A stretch of 8,144 nucleotides of DNA from NCBI GenBank assembly GCA_946619065.1, contig CAMOLY010000049.1, forward strand, positions 1 to 8,144. Reading direction: 5' to 3'. The notes under the pieces are model-generated. The model saw nothing but the letters and a program-made list of their open reading frames with translations. It ran no database searches and was not told the origin of the DNA. The position numbers were made by a program, and so were the translations under genes. Below, in pieces: positions 1 to 6,493 of this stretch. This DNA comes from an uncultured Clostridia bacterium. Lineage in GTDB: Bacteria > Bacillota > Clostridia > Oscillospirales > Oscillospiraceae. Position 1 is the first letter of the stretch. Every line of letters begins with the position of its first letter.

Positions 1-561
1 CAGCGCCTGCGTCAGCGTTCCAGCTCCGACTGACGGGTAGACGGCTGCCAGCTCCTCCCGGACCGCCCGTCTGACCGCCGGATCGTCGATGCACCGCCCG
101 TCCTCGCGCAGCCGGCTGAGGACCCGCAGGACGTTTCCGTCCACTGCTGGCGTCGGCATGTCGAAGCAAATTGAGCAAATCGCTCCTGCCGTGTAATCCC
201 CGACGCCCTTCAGCGCGTGCACGGCGGGATAAGTGCGGGGAAAGACGCCTCCGTGGCACTGCTGAATCTCAATTGCTCCTGCCTGCAGATTTCGCACCCT
301 GGAATAGTATCCGAGCCCTTCCCAGAGCTTATGCAGAAGCTCTGGGTCGCTCCCGGCGAGGGAGGCAATGTCCGGCACGGCAGCCAGAAAACGGATATAA
401 TAGCCTTTTACCGTCTCAACCCGGGTCTGCTGGAGCATGATCTCCGAGAGCCAGACGTGGTAGGGCTCGCGGTCGTGCCGCCAGGGAAGGTCCCGTGCAT
501 GAGCGGAAAACCAGCCGGGGAGGACCGAAACCAGCTCTTTCAGGATTGCTTCCGCTTCGAT
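1..561 (-). CDS. mutY: A/G-specific adenine glycosylase MutY (N-terminal part, runs off left edge)
   Basis: MutY removes adenine mispaired with 8-oxoguanine in base-excision repair. The visible 187 codons cover most of the helix-hairpin-helix glycosylase core. Counting from the proposed start, there is a LPW motif at 25-27, WLSEIMLQQT at 37-46 with the catalytic Glu at 40, GLGYYSRVRNL at 82-92, the HhH element LKGVGDYTAGAI at 117-128, and AVDGNVLRVLSRL at 139-151 with the catalytic Asp at 141. The Glu-Asp spacing of 101 equals that of E. coli MutY (E37/D138). The iron-sulfur cysteines and the 8-oxoG-recognition domain would lie beyond the left edge. An in-frame TAA at 597-595 closes the frame upstream, and no ATG, GTG or TTG lies between it and the conserved core. 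I place the start at ATC 561-559 because an AAGGGGG lies 8 bases before it. The product is near certain; the exact start is not. Confidence 0.93.
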   Translation of the reverse strand, partial: MEAEAILKELVSVLPGWFSAHARDLPWRHDREPYHVWLSEIMLQQTRVETVKGYYIRFLAAVPDIASLAGSDPELLHKLWEGLGYYSRVRNLQAGAIEIQQCHGGVFPRTYPAVHALKGVGDYTAGAICSICFDMPTPAVDGNVLRVLSRLREDGRCIDDPAVRRAVREELAAVYPSVGAGTLTQAL

Positions 562-576
562 CCGAACCGCCCCCTT
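559..576 (-). promoter_or_regulatory. Putative mutY ribosome site with non-canonical AUC start
   Basis: On the minus strand AAGGGGG (576-570) is followed by an 8-base spacer and ATC (561-559). Starting there gives a 16-residue leader before the conserved WF...LPW region, close to the usual MutY N-terminus. CTG at 591-589 is the other option in frame but has no Shine-Dalgarno sequence before it. The start could also be an assembly or strain error for ATG. Confidence 0.45.
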
Positions 577-622
577 CGTCCTCGTATGCAGCGATTATAA
601 TACAGAAGTCGAAATCTGTCAA

Positions 623-651
623 ATTATAAAAAATAATTGATGCAATTTCAA
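623..651 (-). promoter_or_regulatory. Sigma-A-type promoter for mutY
   Basis: On the minus strand, TTGAAA (651-646) and a perfect TATAAT (628-623) are separated by 17 bases. Transcription would start near 616, giving a leader of about 55 bases before the proposed ATC start. The -35 box lies inside the spacer of the opposing MFS promoter. Confidence 0.72.
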
Positions 652-666
652 AAGGAATGTTATATA
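637..666 (+). promoter_or_regulatory. Candidate promoter for the MFS-GDPD unit
   Basis: TTGATG (637-642) and TATATA (661-666) are 18 bases apart, with TG at 658-659 making an extended -10. A perfect TATAAT at 663-668 overlaps but would leave a 20-base spacer to the same -35. The predicted RNA start is near 673, about 28 bases before the ATG at 701. Confidence 0.6.
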
Positions 667-700
667 ATAGAAGCCAGAAGAATCGGGGGAGAGAAGAGAC

Positions 701-2341
701 ATGAAACTCAACTACAAACGCACGATCTTTGTCGGCTTCGCCTTTTTTCTGATCAGCGCCTTCTGGCAGGTCTATGACAGCATCATTCCGCTGACGCTGA
801 CCAACAAATTCGGCCTCTCGCAGACCGGCTCCGGATTTGTGATGGTTCTGGATAATTTGATCGCTCTGTTCATGCTGCCGCTGTTCGGCGCGATCTCCGA
901 CCGCTGTCGCAGCCGTCTCGGAAAAAGGACGCCGTTTATCCTCTTCGGCACCATTGCCGCAGCAATCCTGTTCTTCTCGCTTTCCTTTGCCGATAATGCC
1001 CAGCTCAAGAGCATCGGCAAGCTCTCCCGGCTGGATAATCCCGAGACCCTGCAGACCGTCTATATCGAGCAGTCCGGGGTGACCCTGAAAACGCCGGAGG
1101 GCAGAAAATTCCGGGTGGACGAGCTCTTCACCGAGGAGGAGTTTGTCTCCATCTCCAGCAAGCTCGTCAAGAAGGACGGCAGACTCTTCCGTCCGGACGG
1201 CACGGAATATAAGCTCTCCTTTGACGATCAGGGCGAGCGAAATCTGGTTGAACGCGCCAAGGAAGGTAAGGAGTTTACAAATCCCCATTATAAGGACTTT
1301 GTCGCGCCGGCGCAGCAGGCCAGCACCTGGAACGTGACGAAGCAAAATTCTGTGCCTTTGATCATCTTCCTCGGCATCCTATTCCTGCTTTTGATTGCAA
1401 TGGCAACCTTCCGCAGTCCGGCGGTCGCCCTGATGCCGGACGTAACGATCAAGCCCATTCGCTCGAAGGCGAACGCGATCATCAATCTGATGGGCAGCGC
1501 CGGCGGCATCCTTGTGCTGGGACTGGGCATGGCCTTGGCCACCAGCGACACGGCGAACACCTTTATGAGCTATACGCTTTTCTTCGGCATCGTCTCCGCG
1601 ATTATGCTGATTGCCCTGTTCCTCTTCCGGCTGCTCGTCAAGGAGCCCAAGTTTGTTCGGGAGATGGAGGAGGAGAGCCGCCGCTTCGGCATCTCGGAGG
1701 ACGAGCCGGAACAGAAGTCCGGCGGCAAACGCATGGGAAAGGCCGAATTCCGATCCCTCTGCTTCCTGCTTGCCTCCGTCGCGCTGTGGTACATGGGTTA
1801 TAACGCAGTGACGAGCAAATACTCGGTCTATGCCAACCGCGTGCTGAATCAGGATTACAATCTGACGCTGATCATTGCCCAGGCAGCTGCGATTATTTCC
1901 TATATTCCGATCGGCATTCTCTCTTCCAGGCTCGGACGAAAGAAGACGATTCTGATCGGCGTCCTGCTGCTGTTCTTTGCCTTCGGCTCCGCCTATTTCA
2001 TGCACGCCGGCAGCTCGATTCTGATCATGTACCTGCTCTTCGCGATTGCCGGCATCGGCTGGGCCACCATCAACGTCAATTCCTTCCCGATGGTTGTGGA
2101 GATGAGCAAGGCGGGCGACGTCGGCCGCTACACCGGCTTCTACTATACGGCCAGCATGGCGGCGCAGGCGGTCACGCCGTGGCTGTGCGGCATTTTCATG
2201 GACCGCATTGCCTGGACCGCGCTCTTCCCCTACGCGGCAGTTTTTGTCGCGCTGGCCTTTGTGACCATGCTCTTTGTCATACACGGGGATAACAAGCCCA
2301 TCGCGAAAACCGGACTCGAAGCCCTGGATGTGGAGGATTAA
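701..2341 (+). CDS. MFS transporter, SLC45/sucrose-transporter-like, with a large outward-facing insert
   Basis: This is a 546-residue major facilitator permease of the cytoplasmic membrane, probably a proton-coupled importer of a sugar or glycoside. The start ATG has GGGGGAGA (685-692) 8 bases upstream. TM1 and TM2 lie at about 8-28 and 43-62. The MFS motif A, GAISDRCRSRLGKR, is at 63-76, and TM3 ends near 97. Residues about 98-214 are hydrophilic and not membrane-like, then TM4 starts near 218. A cytoplasmic loop with RSPAVALMPD (238-247) and RSKANA (254-259) resembles the SLC45/SUC family. A second motif A-like stretch, GILSSRLGRKK, is at 405-415, followed by GIGWATINVNSFPMVVEM at 451-468. 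After TM3 the polypeptide should face outward, so the insert should be extracytoplasmic. The MFS assignment is secure. The SLC45-like label rests on remembered motifs, and the substrate is unknown. It forms an operon with the downstream phosphodiesterase. Confidence 0.88.
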   Translation: MKLNYKRTIFVGFAFFLISAFWQVYDSIIPLTLTNKFGLSQTGSGFVMVLDNLIALFMLPLFGAISDRCRSRLGKRTPFILFGTIAAAILFFSLSFADNAQLKSIGKLSRLDNPETLQTVYIEQSGVTLKTPEGRKFRVDELFTEEEFVSISSKLVKKDGRLFRPDGTEYKLSFDDQGERNLVERAKEGKEFTNPHYKDFVAPAQQASTWNVTKQNSVPLIIFLGILFLLLIAMATFRSPAVALMPDVTIKPIRSKANAIINLMGSAGGILVLGLGMALATSDTANTFMSYTLFFGIVSAIMLIALFLFRLLVKEPKFVREMEEESRRFGISEDEPEQKSGGKRMGKAEFRSLCFLLASVALWYMGYNAVTSKYSVYANRVLNQDYNLTLIIAQAAAIISYIPIGILSSRLGRKKTILIGVLLLFFAFGSAYFMHAGSSILIMYLLFAIAGIGWATINVNSFPMVVEMSKAGDVGRYTGFYYTASMAAQAVTPWLCGIFMDRIAWTALFPYAAVFVALAFVTMLFVIHGDNKPIAKTGLEALDVED

Positions 2342-2344
2342 TCA

Positions 2345-3187
2345 ATGGCAGCGTTAAAGTTCTTTTTCTGGCTGAATCTGACCGCCATTCTGCTTGCCGG
2401 ACTCTACGTCCTGAGCATGCGGACGAAGCGGCGCCCGAAGGTCGGATTCTACGGAAAGCTCGGCGATTACGACTACGCCCATCGCGGGCTGCACGCGCTG
2501 GCGGCCGGCATCCCGGAAAACTCCTTGCGCGCTTTTCGCCTGGCCGCAAACAACGGCTATGGCGCGGAGCTGGATGTCCATCTGAGCCGGGACGGACGGT
2601 TGGTCGTAATGCACGATGAAAATCTAAAACGTACCACTGGCGTCAACGCGAACATCGGCGCCGTGACCGCCCAGGTTCTCGGACAGCTCTCTCTGGAGGG
2701 CACAAAGGAAAAAATCCCATATTTGGAGGAGGTTCTGCCTCTTTTTGTAGGCAAGGCGCCTCTGTTGATCGAGCTCAAGACCGACCGCGGCAACTACGTG
2801 GAACTGACGCGGAAGGTGACGAATCTGCTTAAACAATACCCGGATCTGGACTGCATGATCGAGTCCTTTGACCCGCGTGTCCTTCGCTGGCTGAAGAAAA
2901 ACCGCCCCGACATCATCCGCGGCCAGCTTTCCTGCAATTATTTCCGCGATTCAAAAAAGCTCAACAAGATCGAGTGCTTCTTCCTGACGAACATGATGTT
3001 CAACTTCCTGACGAAGCCGGATTTCATCGCCTATCGCTTTGAGGACCGTGACTGCCTTGCACCCGGCTTGTGCAAGAAGATCTGGCGGCCGCAGATGTTC
3101 TATTGGGTCGTGCGGACGCAGGATGACGCAAACCGGCTTGCGGAAGAGGATGACATGATTATTTTCGAGGGTTTTGCCGCAAAATAA
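2345..3187 (+). CDS. Membrane-anchored glycerophosphodiester phosphodiesterase (GDPD family)
   Basis: GDPD enzymes hydrolyse glycerophosphodiesters to glycerol-3-phosphate plus an alcohol in a metal-dependent TIM barrel. This 280-residue protein starts with one membrane segment (about 6-24), followed by a basic stretch RTKRRPK (26-32). The barrel begins at YAHRG (44-48) with the catalytic His46 and Arg47. It continues with PENS (57-60), GAELDVHLSRDGRLVVMHD (73-91) giving the metal ligands Glu75 and Asp77 and the second catalytic His90, and IELK (142-145) with Glu143. The C-terminal motif reads YWVVRT (253-258), near the usual WTVN. The positive residues after the anchor suggest that the catalytic domain faces the cytoplasm. 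The gene begins 3 bases after the MFS stop, and its ribosome site GGAGG (2332-2336) lies in the last codons of that gene, so translation is probably coupled. The real substrate is not evident. Confidence 0.9.
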   Translation: MAALKFFFWLNLTAILLAGLYVLSMRTKRRPKVGFYGKLGDYDYAHRGLHALAAGIPENSLRAFRLAANNGYGAELDVHLSRDGRLVVMHDENLKRTTGVNANIGAVTAQVLGQLSLEGTKEKIPYLEEVLPLFVGKAPLLIELKTDRGNYVELTRKVTNLLKQYPDLDCMIESFDPRVLRWLKKNRPDIIRGQLSCNYFRDSKKLNKIECFFLTNMMFNFLTKPDFIAYRFEDRDCLAPGLCKKIWRPQMFYWVVRTQDDANRLAEEDDMIIFEGFAAK

Positions 3188-3196
3188 GAGAAGGAC

Positions 3197-3225
3197 TTGA
3201 TTTTTCCGGAAAAAGCGGCTATAAT
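3197..3225 (+). promoter_or_regulatory. Near-consensus sigma-A promoter for the DUF1858 gene
   Basis: TTGATT (3197-3202) and a perfect TATAAT (3220-3225) are 17 bases apart. The predicted RNA start is near 3232, about 20 bases before the AAAAGGAGG ribosome site. The TTG of the -35 box is also an in-frame candidate start codon, but it would be upstream of the transcript start and has no suitable ribosome site. Confidence 0.8.
3201..3214. repeat. Perfect 14-bp palindrome inside the promoter spacer
   Basis: TTTTTCCGGAAAAA is its own reverse complement and lies between the -35 and -10 boxes of the DUF1858 promoter, overlapping the last two -35 bases. That is where a dimeric repressor would block RNA polymerase. 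It could instead be a weak hairpin at the end of the GDPD transcript. No regulator is identifiable here. Confidence 0.5.
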
Positions 3226-3253
3226 ACGCAAAACACAAAAGGAGGCCGAAATA

Positions 3254-3463
3254 ATGGCTAAGATTGAACGGGATACCATCATTGGCGATGTGCTGGACAT
3301 CGCGCCGGAGACTGCTCCGCTGTTTTTCGCGATCGGCATGCACTGCCTGGGCTGCCCCGCTTCCCGCGGCGAGACCGTTGAGGAAGCTTGTGCGGTTCAT
3401 GGCGTCGATGTGGATGAGTTTCTGAAGCATCTCAATTCCTTCGACGAAGCAAACGCCAAGTAA
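3254..3463 (+). CDS. Small stand-alone DUF1858 protein with a CxxC motif
   Basis: This 69-residue protein is a complete single DUF1858 domain. It shows the family pattern: an opening DTIIGDVLDIAPETAPLF (7-24), then GMHCLGCPAS (28-37) with Cys31 and Cys34, then ETVEEACAVHGVDVDEFLKHLN (40-61). The domain also occurs as the N-terminal part of ScdA/Ric-type iron-sulfur repair proteins and in related redox proteins, so a role in metal, iron-sulfur or thiol chemistry is plausible but not shown. I chose the ATG at 3254 because AAAAGGAGG (3237-3245) lies 8 bases before it and the domain starts at once. The gene has its own promoter and terminator and so is probably a monocistronic unit in the cytoplasm. 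Confidence 0.88.
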   Translation: MAKIERDTIIGDVLDIAPETAPLFFAIGMHCLGCPASRGETVEEACAVHGVDVDEFLKHLNSFDEANAK

Positions 3464-3475
3464 TACCGGTTCCGG

Positions 3476-3502
3476 AAGGGGACGCGTCCGCGTCCCCTTT
3501 TT
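3476..3502 (+). terminator. Intrinsic terminator after the DUF1858 gene
   Basis: GGGGACGC (3478-3485) pairs with GCGTCCCC (3490-3497) around a GTCC loop. Two A-T pairs can extend the base, and a run of five T (3498-3502) follows. It ends the small transcript only 13 bases after the stop codon and lies 30 bases before the MATE gene. Confidence 0.85.
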
Positions 3503-3532
3503 CGTACCGCCTATCGGAAGGAGGAATCCCTT

Positions 3533-4954
3533 ATGAGCCAGTCCGGCGAGGATCTGCGGCAGGCAAAATTTGTCCGGATGACCACAACCCCGGTTGAAAA
3601 ACTGATTCTCAAGCTGGCCGTGCCCACGATTCTCAGCATGTTGGTCACGACCCTCTATAATCTGGCTGATACCTTCTTTGTCAGCTCCATCGGCGGGAAG
3701 GAGGGCACCTACGCCATCGCGGCGGTCTCGGTCTCCCTGTCCATCATGTCCCTGATTCAGGCCACCGGCTTTTTCATCGGCCAGGGCGCCGCAAACTACA
3801 TCTCCCGTGCCCTCGGGAAACAGGACACGGGCAAGGCCGACGAGATGGCCGCCACGGGCTTCGTCCTGGCTGCCGGACTTGGCCTGCTGCTGTCTCTGAC
3901 AGGCGAAATCTTCCTGCAGCCAATTGCGAAATTCCTCTGTGCAGCCAGAAAGGACAAGGGGCTGATCGCGCCGACGGTTCAGTATCTGCGCTGGATCTTT
4001 GTCGCCGCCCCCTTTATGACCTCTGCCTTTGCAATCAACAATCAGCTCCGGTTTCAGGGCAACGCCTTCTATGCGATGATCGGCGTTGTCAGCGGCGCTG
4101 TTTTGAACGTCGGCCTTGATCCGCTCTTCATCCATGTCTTCGGGATGGGCGTACAGGGTGCCTCCGCCGCCACGGCTCTCAGCCAGGCGGTCAGCTTCTG
4201 TATCCTTTTCCTTGGCACCCGCCACGGCGACAATCTTCGCATTCATCCGACCCACGCCCGGATCAGCAAAGAGAATCTGCACCTGATCGTTCAGGGCGGA
4301 CTTCCGTCTCTGATGCGGCAGGGCGCTGCGGCCGTCTCCGTGATGGTCCTCAACCGTGTTGCCGGCCGGGTTGGCGGCGCGGATCCGGCGATCGGCGAGG
4401 CGACCCTGATTGCCGCCTTCGGCCTGGTCAGCAAGATCATGATGTTTCTCAACAACGTGGTCATTGGCCTCGGTCAGGGCTATCAGCCTGTCTGCGGTTT
4501 CAACTTTGGCGCCGGCCTCTACAGCCGCGTCCGCAAGGCCTTCTGGTTTTTGGTGAAGGCAGTCGCCGTCTGGTGCATTTCCGTCACGGTGCTGGTGGAG
4601 CTGCTCACGCCGCAGGTCGTCGGTCTCTTCCCGGATGCGGAGGAGAAGGTGCGCGAGCTTGCGGTTACGATCCTGCGTCTGCAGTGCGCAACGCTCGTGC
4701 TGAACGCCTTTATCGTTCCGTCCAACATGTCCCAGCAGACCATGGGCATGATGATTCCGGCCTCCACCCTCGCAATGGCGCGACAGGGGCTGTTTATGAT
4801 CCCGCTGGCGCTGATCCTTCCCCGTCTTTTTGGTCTGACCGGTCTGGAGCTGGCCCAGCCTCTGGGCGACGTGCTGACGATGATTCTTGCAATCATCCTG
4901 CAAAGCCGCGTCCTGCGGATGCTCCGCCAGCCTGACAGGAGACCCGAGGCATGA
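3533..4954 (+). CDS. MATE-family multidrug/cation antiporter (MepA-like)
   Basis: This is a 473-residue efflux protein with about 12 membrane segments, which would export drugs or metabolites in exchange for sodium ions or protons. The first MatE half includes KLAVPTILSMLVTTLYNLADTF from residue 27, the ATGFFIGQGAANYISRALG region at 77-95, and LNVGLDPLFIHVFGMGVQGA at 191-210. The second half includes GLPSLMRQGAA at 256-266 and GLGQGYQPVCGFNFGAG at 312-328. These match MepA/NorM-type proteins, and the length is typical. The ATG has AAGGAGG (3518-3524) 8 bases upstream. I see no clear promoter between the preceding terminator and this start, so transcription may depend on read-through or an unrecognised promoter. 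The stop overlaps the trmK start as ATGA. The substrate cannot be told from the sequence. Confidence 0.92.
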   Translation: MSQSGEDLRQAKFVRMTTTPVEKLILKLAVPTILSMLVTTLYNLADTFFVSSIGGKEGTYAIAAVSVSLSIMSLIQATGFFIGQGAANYISRALGKQDTGKADEMAATGFVLAAGLGLLLSLTGEIFLQPIAKFLCAARKDKGLIAPTVQYLRWIFVAAPFMTSAFAINNQLRFQGNAFYAMIGVVSGAVLNVGLDPLFIHVFGMGVQGASAATALSQAVSFCILFLGTRHGDNLRIHPTHARISKENLHLIVQGGLPSLMRQGAAAVSVMVLNRVAGRVGGADPAIGEATLIAAFGLVSKIMMFLNNVVIGLGQGYQPVCGFNFGAGLYSRVRKAFWFLVKAVAVWCISVTVLVELLTPQVVGLFPDAEEKVRELAVTILRLQCATLVLNAFIVPSNMSQQTMGMMIPASTLAMARQGLFMIPLALILPRLFGLTGLELAQPLGDVLTMILAIILQSRVLRMLRQPDRRPEA

Positions 4955-5655
4955 AGCTTCCGATCAGTGCGCGGCTGCTCGCCTGTGCAGACCTGGTCTC
5001 CAGCTGCGAAACCGTGGCGGATGTTGGAACCGACCATGGCTATCTGGGCGTCCACCTCCTTCTGCATAACGTTTGCAGCCGGGTGATTGCCTCCGACTTG
5101 CGCGAGAAGCCGCTGGCCAACGCGAAGGAGAACGCCCTGCGTTTCGAGGCCGCGGACCGTATGACGTTTCTGCGCGCCGACGGCTTTCGCGGTTTTGAGC
5201 CCGGCAGCTTTCAGACTGCGGTACTTGCCGGCATGGGCGGGGATCTGATCGCGCGGATCCTCGGGGATGCCCCGTGGCTTTGCAGCTCCGCCTATACGCT
5301 GGTTCTTCAGCCCCAGTCTGCGGCAAACGATCTTCGGAGGTGGCTGGGGGAGAACGGATGGTCCATTGAACGCGAGCGCCTGGTCCGCGACGGCGGCTTC
5401 CTCTATTCGGTCATGCGGGTCGTATTCGGCGATGACCGAGCTCTGACGCCAGGCGAGCAGTATGTGTCTCCGGCGCTCCGCAGGGAAGGAGACCCGCTGT
5501 TCCCTGACTATCTTGACCGTGTTTCCCGTGCCTTGGAGCTGACCGTCTCAGGCATCTCTCAGAGTGCGGACCCTGCCGATCTCGCCCGCGCGAGCTATTT
5601 CCGATCGGCGCTGGACGAGATCAGAATTCTTTCAGAGAAGGAGAAAAACCGATGA
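4951..5655 (+). CDS. trmK: tRNA (adenine(22)-N1)-methyltransferase TrmK
   Basis: TrmK methylates N1 of A22 in the D-arm of tRNAs, using S-adenosylmethionine, in the cytoplasm. The 234-residue protein starts with a short helix ISARLLACADLV (5-16). The SAM-binding Rossmann motif VADVGTDHGYL is at 22-32, and IASDLREKPLANAKENA, the acidic second motif, is at 46-62. The family signature VLAGMGGDLIARIL is at 91-104, LVLQPQSAANDLRRWL at 117-132, and the C-terminal part (about 170-230) is helical and charged, as in the family's coiled-coil tail. The ATG overlaps the MATE stop, and AGGAG (4937-4941) lies 9 bases before it within the MATE gene. It is directly joined to a Nif3-family gene, the same order as yqfN-yqfO in Bacillus, which supports the call. 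Confidence 0.95.
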   Translation: MKLPISARLLACADLVSSCETVADVGTDHGYLGVHLLLHNVCSRVIASDLREKPLANAKENALRFEAADRMTFLRADGFRGFEPGSFQTAVLAGMGGDLIARILGDAPWLCSSAYTLVLQPQSAANDLRRWLGENGWSIERERLVRDGGFLYSVMRVVFGDDRALTPGEQYVSPALRREGDPLFPDYLDRVSRALELTVSGISQSADPADLARASYFRSALDEIRILSEKEKNR

Positions 5656-6431
5656 CAACTGTGAAAGAGATCCTGGAGTTTTTGTTCTACCGAATTGCCC
5701 CGGAGGAGGAGAAATACAGCTGGGACAACGTCGGCCTGCTGCTCGGGCGGAGCACAAAGCCGGTTACAAAGATTCTTGTCTCCCTCGACGCGACGAAGGA
5801 GGTCGCGGCTGAGGCGAAGCGGCTGGGCTGCGAGCTCGTCGTGACCCATCACCCGATCATTTTTCACCCTGCTAAGCATATTACCGATGAACCGGATTCC
5901 GACACCGTCCTGACGTATCTGGAAAACAGAATCGCCGTCATCTCGATGCACACAAACCTGGACCGAGCTTTGGACGGCGTCAATGAGATCCTCGCGGCGA
6001 AGCTGGAACTGGAGGAAATCATGACGCTGGAGGACGACACCGATGCCGACCTCTGTCACCTGATCCGAACAGGCTTTGTTCCGACCTGCGCCCTCCCGGA
6101 CTTTGCCGCGCGGGTCAGGATGCTGCTCGGCTGCCCGGGAATCCGATACGCCGACGGCGGAAAGCCGGTGCGCCATGTGGCGGTCGGCGGCGGCGCCTGC
6201 GGCAGCTTCATCGAATTTGCTGCCGAGGCCGGCATTGATACGTTCGTGACCGCCGATCTCGGCTACCACGACTTCCAGAAGGCCGCGGCCTACGGCCTGA
6301 ACCTGATCGACGCCGGCCACTTTGAGACAGAAAACCCGGTTTGCGGCTATCTCCAGGAGCGCATCTCTGCCGCATTTCCGGAGGTTGAAGTACTTCTCTC
6401 TGCGCACAAGGATTGCGTGCTCTGGATGTGA
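5652..6431 (+). CDS. yqfO: Nif3-like dinuclear metal-centre protein (DUF34, short form)
   Basis: This family (YqfO, YbgI, Nif3; old label GTP cyclohydrolase I type 2) forms hexameric toroids with two metal ions. The physiological reaction is unsettled. The 259 residues show WDNVGLLLG at 24-32, ELVVTHHPIIF at 61-71 with metal ligands His66 and His67, MHTNLD at 99-104 with Asp104, VTADLGYHD at 199-207, and DAGHFETE at 220-227 with His223 and Glu227. The His-to-Asp spacing (38) and the HxxxE spacing equal those of E. coli YbgI. It lacks the PII-like insert of Bacillus YqfO and so is the short form. The ATG overlaps the trmK stop as ATGA, and AAGGAG (5638-5643) lies 8 bases upstream, so the two are probably translationally coupled. 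Confidence 0.94.
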   Translation: MTTVKEILEFLFYRIAPEEEKYSWDNVGLLLGRSTKPVTKILVSLDATKEVAAEAKRLGCELVVTHHPIIFHPAKHITDEPDSDTVLTYLENRIAVISMHTNLDRALDGVNEILAAKLELEEIMTLEDDTDADLCHLIRTGFVPTCALPDFAARVRMLLGCPGIRYADGGKPVRHVAVGGGACGSFIEFAAEAGIDTFVTADLGYHDFQKAAAYGLNLIDAGHFETENPVCGYLQERISAAFPEVEVLLSAHKDCVLWM

Positions 6432-6438
6432 GTGCGCC

Positions 6439-6493
6439 GGCCGGACCGAAAAACCGCTTTTTCGGAATTTAACAGTTGAAATTACGTCCGGCC
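6439..6493. repeat. 8-bp perfect inverted repeat flanking a hairpin and reaching into the yebC promoter
   Basis: GGCCGGAC (6439-6446) is exactly complementary to GTCCGGCC (6486-6493), with 39 bases between. The left arm starts just after the Nif3 gene and meets the inner hairpin at base 6446. The right arm lies in the spacer of the yebC promoter. In a read-through RNA it could form an outer stem; as DNA it could be two half-sites. Chance is possible in GC-rich DNA. Confidence 0.4.
6446..6465 (+). terminator. Candidate weak terminator hairpin after the Nif3-like gene
   Basis: CCGAAAAA (6446-6453) pairs with TTTTTCGG (6458-6465) across a CCGC loop, 14 bases after the Nif3 stop. The T run is within the stem and the following bases are AATTT, so it is not a classic strong terminator. 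Its location between two transcription units supports the role. Confidence 0.45.

Noticed and set aside
416..1345. A 309-codon minus-strand frame crossing the mutY-MFS gap
   Set aside because: It spans the divergent promoter region and is out of frame with the conserved MutY motifs; no family features. It also does not supply a frameshifted start for mutY that restores known residues.
1379..2284. A 301-codon minus-strand frame within the MFS gene
   Set aside because: Low-complexity hydrophilic translation with no domain, wholly inside a gene with convincing membrane segments and motifs.
3197..3253. TTG start at 3197 for the DUF1858 gene, adding 19 residues
   Set aside because: The TTG is part of the -35 box and lies before the predicted RNA start; the ATG at 3254 has an ideal ribosome site and starts right at the domain.
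2951..4903. A 650-codon open frame on the minus strand opposite the GDPD, DUF1858 and MATE genes
   Set aside because: It runs opposite three well-supported genes with clear family motifs, its translation is rich in Gln, His, Arg and Gly with no recognisable domain, and such frames arise from GC-rich codon use on the other strand.
5595..6407. A 270-codon minus-strand frame opposite the Nif3-like gene
   Set aside because: No motif, no ribosome site of note, and the plus strand holds all metal-ligand residues at family spacing.
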